A DNA stretch of 64,000 nucleotides from Tethya wilhelma (taxonomy: Eukaryota > Porifera > Demospongiae > Tethyida > Tethyidae): contig CAXIPT010000006.1 of assembly GCA_964030475.1 (NCBI GenBank), positions 5,569,673-5,633,672 of the forward strand, in the 5' to 3' direction. Position 1 is the stretch's first letter. Each line of letters starts with the position of its first letter. The notes under the pieces are model-generated. The model did not search any database, had not been told where the DNA came from, and was given only the letters and a program-made list of their open reading frames with translations. The translations under genes were made by a program, and so were the position numbers. Positions 11,204 to 22,583 of the stretch are shown in pieces.

Positions 11204-14200
11204 ATGGCAGATGAGGAGGAACATGAAGGAGGAATGGAAGATCAGAGAATGGAACTGCTGAAGCAGTACTGCCTCAAGACAATGAAGCAGGTACGTGCAC
11301 TGCATGTGGTGGCATTTTGTTGCTCATGAACCATATCAAAGTTCTGTCTATTTCCTCTCTGATTCCTCTCATATTTTAGAAAGCAGACAAGTGGTCGAAG
11401 ATGATGAGTCAAGAGGACCACGCTGTCATGGTGACAGAGTTCCTGGAGAAGAGTGACAGTACCATTCTTGTTGTCTATGCCAACCAACAGGGACAGCTGA
11501 CACCAATGAACAGGTTCCCTACCTCTTCAAAGAACAAGGTAAGTTGTACACATGATATCAATGGCCCTGAAGGTTCAAACAGATTTTGCTAACCAATTTT
11601 TGATCTAACATTTTAAACCCCTTCTAAGAGATATTTATCTAACTGATTTTTGATCTAAGCTATTTTTATCTAAGAGATTTTCATCTAAGCGATTTTGTAT
11701 CAAAGCCGTTTTCATCAAAGCCCTAGCCACTAGCTCCTAGCCTCTATTCCCTAGCCCCTAGCTCCAGCCCCTAGTCCCTAGCCCTAGCCCTAGCCCCTAG
11801 CTCCTAGCCTCTATTAATTTCCTAGCCCCTAGCTCCAGCCCTAGTCTCTAGCCCTAGCCCTAGCCCCTAGCTCCTAGCCTCTATTCCCTAGCCCTAGCTC
11901 CATGGAGCCCCTAACCCCTATCAGTCCTAGCCCTAGCCTTAGCCTTAGACTTGGAAGAAAACCACTTAGACAAAACGGCTTAGATGAAAATCGCTTAGAA
12001 GGGGTTAGAAATAGCTTAGATCAAAAATTGGTTAGCACCTATGAATGTACCTCATTTGACAGACTACATATACAAATACCATCATTTTAGTTTGAGTAAC
12101 TATTGAAAGCAAACAGCTAGAGTGATATTTCACTTCTTTCCTTTCAGGCAGTGTATTTTGTGAAGCGTCGCTCAGAACCAGTGAAGAAAGATAACTTCAA
12201 CAGTCTTGTCATGTTTGGGGATCTTCTTCATTTTCCACTTGACCATTTTACATTTCTTGTGGACAATGTAAGTACATGGAGTCTGGACAAAGTTGATGAA
12301 ACTACCTCAGTCTCCAATTTTTGAAATCTATTCCCTTTCCATTTTACAATATTCAGGTCTTGGTTCCCATGATTGCAAACAATACCAACCACATTACGTG
12401 GCCACAAGTTGTATCACGTGATATCATGCGTAACATCGGCAGCTTCAAAGGAGAGGTGTTCCTCTTCAGTGGGCAGGTGAAGGGAAAGACCCTCCTTCCC
12501 CTCCCACCACAAGCCGACCAGATGGCAAGAGCAGCTGACCTCCAAGAAAGGTAAGCGAACGATCAACATCCTTGAAGCTCTATCAAGGCCGCTGACATTC
12601 ACTAAAGTCCATTTGATTTGAGAATGCCACCGGAAGCTAGTGAAATATGAGATTCACACAATACTTTTCATATGGGACAAAATAGCTAACTTTTGATTGG
12701 TAGGAAGCTGGAAAAGTAATCAAAAGAATGGGAAGAACAAGCTCTTTCCAAATTGCACTGGTGGTTGAAATTTTGAAATTGGTTGGATATTTAGAAAGTT
12801 ATCCAATTTTTTCTACCGGTATTCTCAAACCAGATGGACTGTGTCCTTTGGATCGCTACATGAATGTAATAGTCAGTGATTTCTTGCTACTTTTCTAAAC
12901 CTGCAGAGGAGAGTCATTTGAGAGAAGCCTGATCCACTCTGTAGAGAGTGTGGTCATAGAGTGGTCACATCAGATCCAAGATGTCCTTAAGAAGAATTCT
13001 GCAAAGTCTCTTCTCAAAGGAGAGAACCCAGGCCCGCTGGTTGAGATTGACTTCTGGAGTGCACAGAGAGCCGATCTGGAGTCAGTGATGGAGCAGCTGC
13101 ATGAGCCAAAGGTGATCAAGATGAGCTATTTGCTGAAGAGATCCATGAGTAGCTACTACCCCGCCTTCCAATCCATGGTTGACGTAGTCCAGCATGCCTT
13201 GGAAGAGGCCAGGGACATACAGTGAGTGTGGTTTAATGATTAGTAGTTAGATATTATAGTTTTATCATGGTTAATTAACTAACATTTGTTCAACAATGGT
13301 TTATAATTATAGTTTATTAACTATGATTAATATTTTAATTCTAGTTAGTTAACTTGAATTGATTCAATTTTGTAGCTATAGTTAATAGTTAAGAGTCAAT
13401 TAACTGTTTATTTGATCACTAGCTAACTGTGATTAGTTCAATTAATAGTTACTTAACTATAATTAGTTTTTATTATTATGTTCTCCTTCCTGTTCATCCC
13501 CTAAACACACAGCATGCATCTCAAGTGCCTTCGTCGTCACTTTGAAGAGTGGGAAGAATGTGACTACCTTGAGTTGGAGAAGAGGATACCGGCAGTGTAC
13601 CACGTCATATGTCTCATCTGGTCTCACTCCACCCACTACAGACAGCCAGCTAGACTGGTGGTCTTCCTGCAGGAGATCTCAAACCTCATGATTGAACTGG
13701 TTAGTATCATCAGTATCATAGATCAACTAGCTAGTGAATTTCTTACTGAGATGGGTCATTACTAGCTCTCCTTGCTTATTTTCAAAGAAAATAATTATTT
13801 GCGAAAGAGGAGCCTGGGAACAAGACTAGGTCATTAATACAACATATTTTTACATGAACTAACAATATTAGTTAGCTAAAAAGGGCTCGATCTTGCCTAC
13901 ATACTTATAATGCTAGTGGTGAAAAATAATGCCATCTTATCTATCAATAAAGCACATGTTCTATTTTTAATTTTTTGCATTAATTTTTTCACACAAAGAC
14001 AAGAAACTTTGTGTCAGAGGAGCTACTTCGAATGGAGCCTGACGAGGCATTGGAGAGACTGAGTGATGCTCTGAAGATCTGTAAACTCTACAAGCAGACG
14101 TACTTTGACAAGAAGTCCTCCCTCAGTGACTACTTCAAGGAGAACCCAGTTGTGGAATGGGACTTCAAACCTTCCCTGGTCTTTACTAGACTGGACCAGC

Positions 14201-14226
14201 TTACAAGTCAAATGAGACTAACTGAG
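11204..14226 (+). CDS. Axonemal dynein heavy chain (beta, DNAH9/11/17 type), N-terminal part, gene A
   Basis: Seven exons (11204-11290, 11380-11538, 12148-12267, 12357-12550, 12907-13221, 13513-13699, 13999-14226) give 430 in-frame codons from the ATG at 11204. They match the seven first exons of the complete paralog at 22584 in length (the first is 87 vs 84 bp), phase and sequence. The product is the start of the heavy-chain tail, which in outer-arm dyneins binds the other heavy chain and the intermediate chains. Shared blocks with the paralog include [20 protein letters not shown] and [18 protein letters not shown]. The next coding exon in the paralog (tail, aa 430 on) is absent; the single N at 14570 follows, then the stalk. 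This and 14588-21011 are most simply the two ends of one gene with its middle missing from the assembly, though a chimera of two paralogs cannot be excluded. Confidence 0.88.
11562..12036. mobile_element. Foldback element with CTAGCC minisatellite core, in dynein gene A intron 2
   Basis: The left arm (TGGCCCTGAAGGTTCAAAC, GATTTTTGATCTAAG) and right arm (about 11945-12036, CTTAGATCAAAAATTGGTTAG) are inverted copies. It is the same family as the element at 22143-22418, but the right terminus is lost. The core (about 11722-11940) is filled with degenerate CTAGCC/CTAGCTC repeats. No transposase is present. Confidence 0.75.
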
Positions 14227-14587
14227 GTATAATGTTGTCATGGAAACAAATCTTGAGCTATATATCAGTGTATGATGGTTATCAAAAGTTAAATTAAAGC
14301 GATGTTTAGTAAGCTATGATCTATTACAATATATACATTCGTCAGGATTAAAACACATAACCGAAGCCGAAAAACTTAGATTTTGATGGCCATTGGCTGA
14401 CGAACCACCACGAAATATGACCTGAAATTTCGGTGGCAAAGTTAACTCGGTTTTGGAGGCATTTGATCCACAAAATTCAAAGGTTTCAAACGGACTTCCA
14501 TCTACCAACAAATAGGTTGTACACCTATAGACACAAAAAAATGATCAAACAATTTTGTACATAATTGTTNTCCCGATCACATTGTAG
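14227..14587. other. Contig join (N at 14570) inside dynein gene A
   Basis: Intron-like sequence follows the donor at 14227 and is cut by a single N at 14570. The acceptor of a stalk exon follows at 14587. In the paralog the same two exons are 11.9 kb apart (24283 to 36167), with 37 exons between them, so a large piece is missing here. Confidence 0.85.
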
Positions 14588-17500
14588 ATATCTCTCTACT
14601 GCAACATGCTCTCAAAGAAACACTCTGACTTGATAAGCACAATGGAGCGCCTTGAAGGAGGTCTGGAGAAGCTGAAGAGCACAGCAACACAAGTGGATGA
14701 CTTGAAAGAAAAGTTAGCAGCTCAAGAGGTTGGTTATCAACATCAATCTGCTGCCATGGTAATTTATGCATTATCTGGGACTGTAGGTTGAACTGAAGCA
14801 AAAGAATGACGATGCTGATGCTCTCATAAAGAGAGTTGGTGTGGAACAAGAAAAGGTTGGAGCAGAGAAAGCTATTGCTGATCAAGAAGAGAAGAAAGTA
14901 GCCAAGATCAATGAAGAGGTGTCCAAGAAACAGAAGGACTGTGAAACAGATCTAGCTAAAGCTGAACCAGCTCTGAAGGCAGCTGAAGCAGCCTTGAACA
15001 CACTGAACAAAGCCAACCTTACAGAGCTGAAATCCTTTGGCAAGCCACCACCAGCTGTAGTGAATGTGACAGCAGCTGTACTGGTTCTTTGCTCACCTTC
15101 GAACAAGATACCCAGAGACAGAGGATGGAAGAATGCCAAACTGATGATGGCCAAGGTACATGAAGCTAAACACTACAGTAGATGCAAACATACTGATGCT
15201 TTCTTTACTCATGCACACACATACTCCAATAGGTGGATCAGTTTTTAGACTCACTGGTCAACTTTGACAAAGAAAACATTGCCAGTTCAAATCTCGACGC
15301 TGTAAGACCTTACCTAGAGAGCAAAGAGTTCGACCCTGATCTGGTGCGTACCAAGTCATTTGCAGCTGCTGGTCTGTGTGCCTGGGCCATCAATATTGTC
15401 AGGTTCTATGAAGTGTATTGTGACGTTGAGCCTAAGAGAAAAGCACTGGCAGCTGCCAACGCTGAGCTATCAGCTGCTAGAGAAAGGTTGAGAAAGATCA
15501 AAGCAAAAATAAAGGTATTCTGTTACTATCAGTGACATCACAGAAATAAGAAACATATATATTTCTTGTTTTGTAGCAACTTGATGAAAATCTGGCAGAA
15601 TTGACAGCAGAGTTTGAAGAAGCTACAGCTGCAAAGCTCAAATGCCAACAAGAAGCTGAGAACACAGCCTACACTATCTCCCTTGCCAACAGACTAGTGG
15701 GAGGTCTGTCCTCAGAGAAGGTCAGGTGGGCCCAGTCCGTTCAGAAAATGAAACAAGATGAGATAACTCTTGGTATGTGCAAGACCAACAATACCATATA
15801 ATGTGGAAAGTGGCCTATATAGCAATAAATATTAAGGTTTTCTCTCTCTCCCAGCTGGTGATGTGCTACTAACCTCTGCCTATTTGTCATACGTTGGATG
15901 CTTTGGCAGGAAATACCGTACACAGCTGCTTGACGACAAGTGGGTACCATTTTTGAAATCGCTTCAAGTGAGTAAATTCCAGTCATATGTTGGATGTTGG
16001 ATGTCGCATGTTGCATGTTGCATGTTGGATGTAGGATGTCGCATGTCGCATGTCGCATGTTGCATGTTGGATGTAGGATGTCGCATGTTGCATGTCGCAT
16101 GTTGCATGTTAGATGTTGCATGTAGGATGTCGCATGTCGCATGTTGCATGTCGCATGTTGCATGTTGGATGTTGGATGTTGGATGTCGCATGTCGCATGT
16201 TGCATGTTGGATGTAGGATGTCGCATGTCGCATGTCGCATGTTGCATGTTAGATGTTGCATGTAGGATGTCGCATGTCGCATGTCGCATGTCGCATGTTG
16301 CATGTTGGATGTCGCATGTCGCATGTCGCATGTCGCATGTTGCATGTTAGATGTTGCATGTAGGATGTCGCATGTCGCATGTTGCATGTTGGATGTTGGA
16401 TGTTGGATGTAGGATGCCGCATGTTGCATATCACATGTTGCATGTCACATGTCGCATGTCGCATGTTGCATGTTGGATGTAGGATGTAGGATGTCACATA
16501 TCGCATGTCGGATGAATTAACTACAGGAACACATAGCTATCATGATGATCTTTCAATTTGTTTGTGCTTCTGTTCATCGAAAATCATTTTTTTGGTTTGC
16601 AGCCATCAATTCCAATGACAGAAAACTTTGATGTTCTCTCTCTCTTGACCGACCCTGCCACCATTGCTCGTTGGAGCAACGAGAATTTGCCTAATGATCG
16701 AATATCGGTTGAGAATGCTACGATCCTCACCAATGCTGAGAGATGGCCACTGATGATTGATCCACAGTTACAGGGCATTAAATGGATCAAGACGAGAGAG
16801 GGTGAACAGCTGAAGGTGGTCCGACTTGGACAGAAGAGTTACTTGGACGCTATTGAGAGGGCAGTGGCCAATGGAGATGTCCTACTGCTTGAGAACATTG
16901 GAGAGTCAGTGGACCCTGTTCTGGACCCTCTGATTGGAAGACTCACCATCAAGAAAGGAAGGTAGGTTACAATTTCATATACACCTTCACCATGTTTATG
17001 GTTGAGACTTTTTCCACTTCTAGATACATTCGTATTGGCGACAAAGAAGTGGAGTACCATCCAAAATTCAGGATGATCATGCAGACCAAGTTGGCTAATC
17101 CTCACTACAAACCAGAAATGCAAGCTCAAGCTACACTCATCAACTTCACTGTCACTCGTGATGGTCTGGAAGACCAGTTGTTGGCAGAAGTCGTGGCCAC
17201 AGAGAGACCTGACTTGGAGAAACTGAAGGCTGACTTGACACGCCAACAGAACGAGTTCAAGATCAAGTTGAAGGAACTTGAAGACTCCCTTCTTTCTCGC
17301 CTTTCATCTGCTGGTGGCAACTTCCTAGGAGACACCGCCTTGGTGGAGAACCTTGAAACAACCAAGAGAACAGCCACTGAAATTGAGAAGAAAGTAGAAG
17401 AGGCTAAAGTGACAGAGAAGAAGATCAATGAAGCCAGGGAGCACTACCGTCCAGCAGCAGCAAGAGCTTCACTTCTCTACTTCATCTTAAATGACTTGGA

Positions 17501-20500
17501 GAAGATCAACCCCCTTTACCAGTTCTCTCTGAAGGTGAGTAAGTGATGGAATCTTGCAGATAATTAAGGACTGATTCTGTAAAACTACTTTCAGGCTTTC
17601 AGCGTTGTGTTTCACAATGCTATTGCTCGAGCTGAAAAGTCAGATGATGTGAAGGAACGAGTATCACATCTCATTGACAGCATCACGTACTTGGTGTTCA
17701 TGTACACCACAAGAGGACTGTTTGAGAAAGACAAGCTCATCTTCACATCACAAGTTACCTTCCAGGTTTGTTTGCTCAACTATGTGCCGCTTTTATTCAT
17801 TCACACTCGATTACATTGATACTATACTACACATTGGTCTCTATAGGTTCTTTTGATGAATAAATCCATTGATCCAACTGAATTGGACTTCCTGCTGCGA
17901 TTCCCTGCTGTCCTCAATGTGACCAGTCCAGTTGACTTCCTCTCCCATCAGTGCTGGGGAGGGGTCAAGGCTCTCTCCAACATGGAACAGTTTAGAAACT
18001 TCGACAAAGATATAGAAGTAAGGCTGCCAGGAAAATATGAAGCAAAATTTGTGTTTTAATTCATGTCATAACATTACAATTATGTATAGGGTTCTGCTAA
18101 GCGCTGGAAGAAGTTCACAGACAGTGAATGTCCTGAAAAAGAGAAGTTTCCTGGAGAGTGGAAGAACAAGAACTCCCTACAGAAGCTGTGCATGATGAGA
18201 GCTCTCAGACCAGACAGAATGACATATGCACTCATGTATGTTATCATTTGGCTGTCAGGCTATTATTGCATGTTTCAATTTCAATTCCCTTTATAATACT
18301 TTGCAGGTTGTACGTTGAGGAGCAGATAGGCCGCAAATATGTGGAGAAGAAATCCATCCCTTTTGAAATGTCCTACAAGGAAACTGGTCCAGCTACTCCA
18401 GTGTTCTTTGTGCTCAGTCCTGGTGTGGACCCACTCAAAGATGTTGAAGCTCTTGGAAAGAAGCTTGGTTTCACAGTTGACAATGGCAACTTCCACAATG
18501 TCTCTCTGGGACAAGGACAAGAAGTTGTAGCAGAGAATGCACTGGATGTGGCATCAAAGGACGGCCACTGGGTCATCTTACAGGTAAAGAGTTAACTACT
18601 TGATGCATGCACATGTGCAAAATCTTACAGGCTAATTTCACTGTCTTGTACACGTACATTTCAATCACTCTGACTTTCACCTTCAGAATATCCATCTTGT
18701 TGCCAAGTGGCTGGCAAAGCTTGACAAGAAGCTAGAGCAGTACAGCGAAGGGAGTCATGACAACTACAGAGTGTACATGTCAGCAGAACCAGCAGCTGAC
18801 AGAGCTGGTCACATCATTCCTCAGGGAATCCTCGAGTCCTCCGTCAAAATCACCAACGAACCTCCAACTGGAATGCTTGCCAACTTGAATGTGGCTATGG
18901 ATAATTTCAACCAGGTACACAGTAACCTCAGGCTCTAGTATATTAGGCTTTCTTCCTAAGCAACCACAGTTATACTGCTTCTCAATGAACCACGTGGCAA
19001 AACAAACTGTTACTTCTATTTTCAGGATACTCTTGAGATGTGCTCCAAAGAGAATGAGTTCAAGAGCATCCTGTTCTCCTTGGTCTACTTCCATGCTGTT
19101 GTTGTTGAGAGGAGGAAGTTTGGCCCTCAAGGATGGAACAGGTCCTATCCTTACAACACTGGTGACCTCACCATCAGTGTCAACGTCCTCTTCAACTACC
19201 TTGAGGCAAACAACAAGGTATTGTAGAGTCATGCCTATTATAGTACCGTATAGCGGGAATATTTCGTGGGGGGAAATTTTTACATTTTCATCTTGATATT
19301 AGAAATTCATGGGGAAAATTTTCGTGGATTGCGTCTCAACATTACGTGACGACCTCGTACCTTACAAATTTCGTGGGGGAAAATTTTTGTGGAAAGCTGC
19401 CAAATTGCGAAATTCCCAAAAATTTCCCCCCACAAAAATTTCCCGCTATACGGTATTATACATGCGTATATGATTGACTACATGTCTGTATATTTCTATG
19501 TACTATGCTGAGTTATAACTGCATGTGTAATACTGTTATAACTGTGTACATATTTCCGTGTTTGAGTTGTAACTACATGTTAGAGTTAAACTGGGAATGA
19601 TTGATATTCATATGTCACTGTATGAAATTACTCTCTTAATTGCCCAGGTACCCTGGACTGACCTGCGCTACCTGTTTGGTGAGATCATGTATGGTGGACA
19701 CATCACTGACGACTGGGACAGAAGACTGTGTAGGACATACCTTGAGGTCTACATGAAGCCAGAACTGGTAAGACAGTTACATTGAAAGTATGCAATGTAG
19801 CATACAACATCATGTGAGTCATTTCCTCCACATGCAGTTGGACCATGACTTACTCTACGCGCCAGGCTTCCCAGCTCCCCCTAACACAGACTACGTTGGC
19901 TATCGAGGCTACATTGATGAAAACCTGCCACCTGAGAGTCCCTACCTCTATGGCCTTCATCCCAACGCTGAGATTGGGTTCCTCACACAAACATCAGACG
20001 AGATGTTCCGTACAGTGTTAGAGCTACAACCTAGAGACACATCAGGAGCTGGATCAGCAGGAGCCACAAGAGAAGAGAAGGTTGGGTAGCATGTCTCCCA
20101 GTTTCAAGCAAATTTTACCTCGCATATGTCTATGTGTGCAGGTGAAGTCTATCCTTGATGAGATTCTTGAGAAGCTGCCTGAGGAGTACAACATGTTGGA
20201 GCTATCCAGTCGAGCTGAAGACAAGACACCATATGTGTTGGTAGCTCTTCAAGAGTGCGAGAGAATGAATCTTCTCACAAGAGAAATACGAAGGTCCCTC
20301 AAAGAACTGGACTTAGGTCTCAAGGTTAGTAGATGTGTATACATCTTAACAATTCAATGTGTAGTCACTGATATTTGTTGTCTAACACAGGGTGAACTGA
20401 CTATCACAGCTATCATGGAAGAACTTCAAAACTCCCTTTTCTTGGACAAGGTGCCTGATTCTTGGGCCAAGCGAGCCTACCCATCTCTGGCTGGCCTGTC

Positions 20501-21011
20501 AGCATGGTTTGCCGATCTTCTCCTTCGAATCCGAGATCTTGAGAGTTGGGTGTCTGACTTCAACATGCCTGCTTGCATCTGGTTGGCGGGATTCTTCAAT
20601 CCCCAGTCCTTCCTCACCGCCATCATGCAGTCCATGGCTCGTAAGAACGAGTGGCCACTGGACAAGATGTGCCTTCAGTGTGACGTCACCAAGAAGGTAA
20701 ACCGCGAGGACTTCAGCAGTCCACCGAGAGAAGGTGCTTACGTCCACGGACTGTTCATGGAGGGAGCAAGATGGGACACACAGACAGGCCTCATCCAGGA
20801 GTCTCGGCTGAAGGAGCTCACTCCCAACATGCCTATCATCTTCATCAAAGCCATTCCTGTCGACAAGCAAGAGACCAAGAACATCTACGAGTGTCCGGTC
20901 TACAAGACACGCACAAGAGGACCAACGTTTGTCTGGACCTTCAACCTCAAGACCAAAGAGAAGCCAGCGAAATGGATTATTGCTGGTGTCTGCCTGCTCT
21001 TGCAGGTTTAA
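14588..21011 (+). CDS. Axonemal dynein heavy chain (beta type), stalk to C-terminus, gene A
   Basis: Exons: 14588-14728, 14787-15155, 15233-15514, 15577-15772, 15855-15967, 16603-16961, 17024-17534, 17595-17765, 17847-18017, 18090-18235, 18307-18583, 18687-18914, 19026-19217, 19648-19767, 19838-20080, 20142-20324, 20391-21011. They encode about 1440 codons: stalk coiled coil 1, the microtubule-binding tip ([14 protein letters not shown]), coiled coil 2, AAA5, AAA6 and the C-terminal domain to TAA at 21009. The stalk couples ATP-driven ring movements to microtubule binding. The protein is nearly identical to the paralog's C-terminal third. Two introns here (15773-15854 and 18915-19025) are absent from the paralog. 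One intron carries a 7-bp minisatellite and another a foldback element. Without the N-terminal half and the catalytic AAA1, this piece alone would not be a motor. Confidence 0.9.
15988..16513. repeat. 7-bp minisatellite in dynein gene A intron
   Basis: About 75 copies of TGTYGCA/TGTTGGA/TGTAGGA variants in the intron 15968-16602. Because the unit is 7 bp, it reads as a 7-residue repeat in several frames and creates long spurious ORFs on both strands. Confidence 0.97.
19244..19455. mobile_element. MITE-like foldback element, 212 bp, in dynein gene A intron
   Basis: Termini TACCGTATAGCGGG and CCCGCTATACGGTA are perfect inverted repeats, and the next about 25 bp pair imperfectly (AAATTTTTGTGGGG type). 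The outer TA could be a TA target duplication, as for Tc1/mariner-like elements. It has no coding capacity and lies between exons 19026-19217 and 19648-19767. Confidence 0.85.
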
Positions 21012-22583
21012 CCAAAACAAATTGTGTAGGTAGTAGCATACCCTGTGCATGCACCCTTGACTTGAGCATAATTTTACTTTAGTTTTGTTGGATATCGATG
21101 TGTTATTTTTACTGCATGACATTGTGTTTCTATTGAGTTTTTTAAACATCATGATCATGTTGCATGGAGTCAATCATCTGGGCTCTGTTTACTGTCACAA
21201 TATATATAGGACAGTACTAGCTGTGAATTTGCTATATAGACCATCTATTAGGTGGGACCGTCCACAGCAGAGCTAGACTGAGGAAATGAAATTCATGGAA
21301 CAGATGCATTCTCGCACCATTTGCACGCTCAATGGTTATGTAATCTTGTCTCATCAGAACGACTGCTGCTTGCCTGTGCGTCGAAGTCTCCAGTTCATTT
21401 CAGCTGGACATTGATAGAGTTGCAGCTTGAACTGAAGTGCCAGAAACCTCACTGAGTGTACAGCACTATAGGTAAGTTGATATTATACACAAGTTGATCT
21501 GTTTCATGAACAGGTGCAGTAAATGCGTGACATGTTACCAAAGAGTGGGTACCAAGGCTAGCCTATATGTTTGTAGTTTCTTTGATACTGTGGTTGTCAC
21601 CATACAGGCATATAAACAGACTTACCTAGAAAGACTACAAGCATGGCTATCAGTAGTATCTAGTTAGCTCAGCTTAATAATCAGCATTGAAATAACAACA
21701 CAGACATTCCTACCCAGACTAAAGAGTTTAAGACTCAATATCATCTTGCAAAACCCAAAATCTCTCTTAGCAGATCTCTGAGACCATGTATTTATCTGTA
21801 CACACATGCACACAGTGAGAGAATTATGTATGTATAGCTATAGACATTATACAGTTAATTTTACCAAGTTTCGTTACTATTGGATACAATCATACTTCAT
21901 TGTTGGTGCAAAAGCAAGGGGAGGGGCTCACCATTGGGGGAGTATACCGTGACAGTATGCTGTGACCTTTGGGCCATCCCATTTGCATGTGTGTACACTA
22001 GATATAACTACATTCACTAGGACATTGACACTGGGGAGAGCTATGACTGTGATTGTGGGTGCAATGAATATCCACTGTCTGGAAAAACAAACTCATGAAA
22101 GCCTGTACCTAGTTGTCATAGTAACATGATGAATATATATAGGTGGCCCTGGAGGTTCAAACTGATTTTGCTAACCGATTTTTGATCTAAGCTATTTTCA
22201 ACTCCTTCTAAGAGATTTTTTATCTAACTGATTTTTGATCTAAGCTATTTTTAACCCCTCTAAGAGATTTTTATCTAAGAGATTTTTATTTAAGTGATTT
22301 TGGCTTAGATGAAAATCGCTTAGATCAGTGACTTTGGAAATCCCTTAGAAGGGGTTAAAAATAGCTTAGATCAAAAATCAGTTAGCAAAATCAGTTTGAA
22401 CCTTCAGGGCCACTGTATGAATAACTTCAGTCAGTGTTACTTATAGAGAGTGTAAAAGATCTTTACTTTTTTTTTCATGTCGATTTTACAGGCTACAGTG
22501 AGACATATTGTCCTATACTTTGCATTTCTCTCCCAACTCTGCCCGGTATATTGCTGATCACAACAGTGTGCATGTGTTGAGCA
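21012..22583. promoter_or_regulatory. Spacer between dynein genes, with possible 5' UTR exon of gene B
   Basis: No coding exon is visible. A candidate non-coding 5' exon ends at about 21471 with a good donor (ATAG then GTAAGTTG). A candidate acceptor (pyrimidine-rich, ending ttttacag) lies at about 22490, leading into the ATG exon at 22584. The promoter of gene B would then be near 21250-21400. This is inferred from splice signals only. A foldback element occupies 22143-22418. Confidence 0.35.
22143..22418. mobile_element. Foldback (MITE-like) element, 276 bp
   Basis: Left end GGTGGCCCTGGAGGTTCAAA and right end TTTGAACCTTCAGGGCCAC are inverted, and the arms (GATTTTTGATCTAAGC / GCTTAGATCAAAAATC) pair over most of their length. 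It is the same family as the element at 11562-12036. No ORF is present. Confidence 0.88.

Noticed and set aside
11722..11940. Telomere-like CTAGCC repeats
   Set aside because: The unit is not the animal telomere repeat TTAGGG/CCCTAA, it is degenerate, and it sits inside a foldback element.
15741..16506. Long ORFs encoding [14 protein letters not shown] repeats on the minus strand and MLHVACC repeats on the plus strand
   Set aside because: They are produced by a 7-bp tandem repeat, which has no stop in several frames; they lie in a dynein intron and have no gene-like ends.
14588..21011. A genuine dynein lacking head domains AAA1-AAA4
   Set aside because: The loss coincides with an N join and exon borders match the full paralog; a missing assembly piece is simpler. 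Kept as a finding to test.
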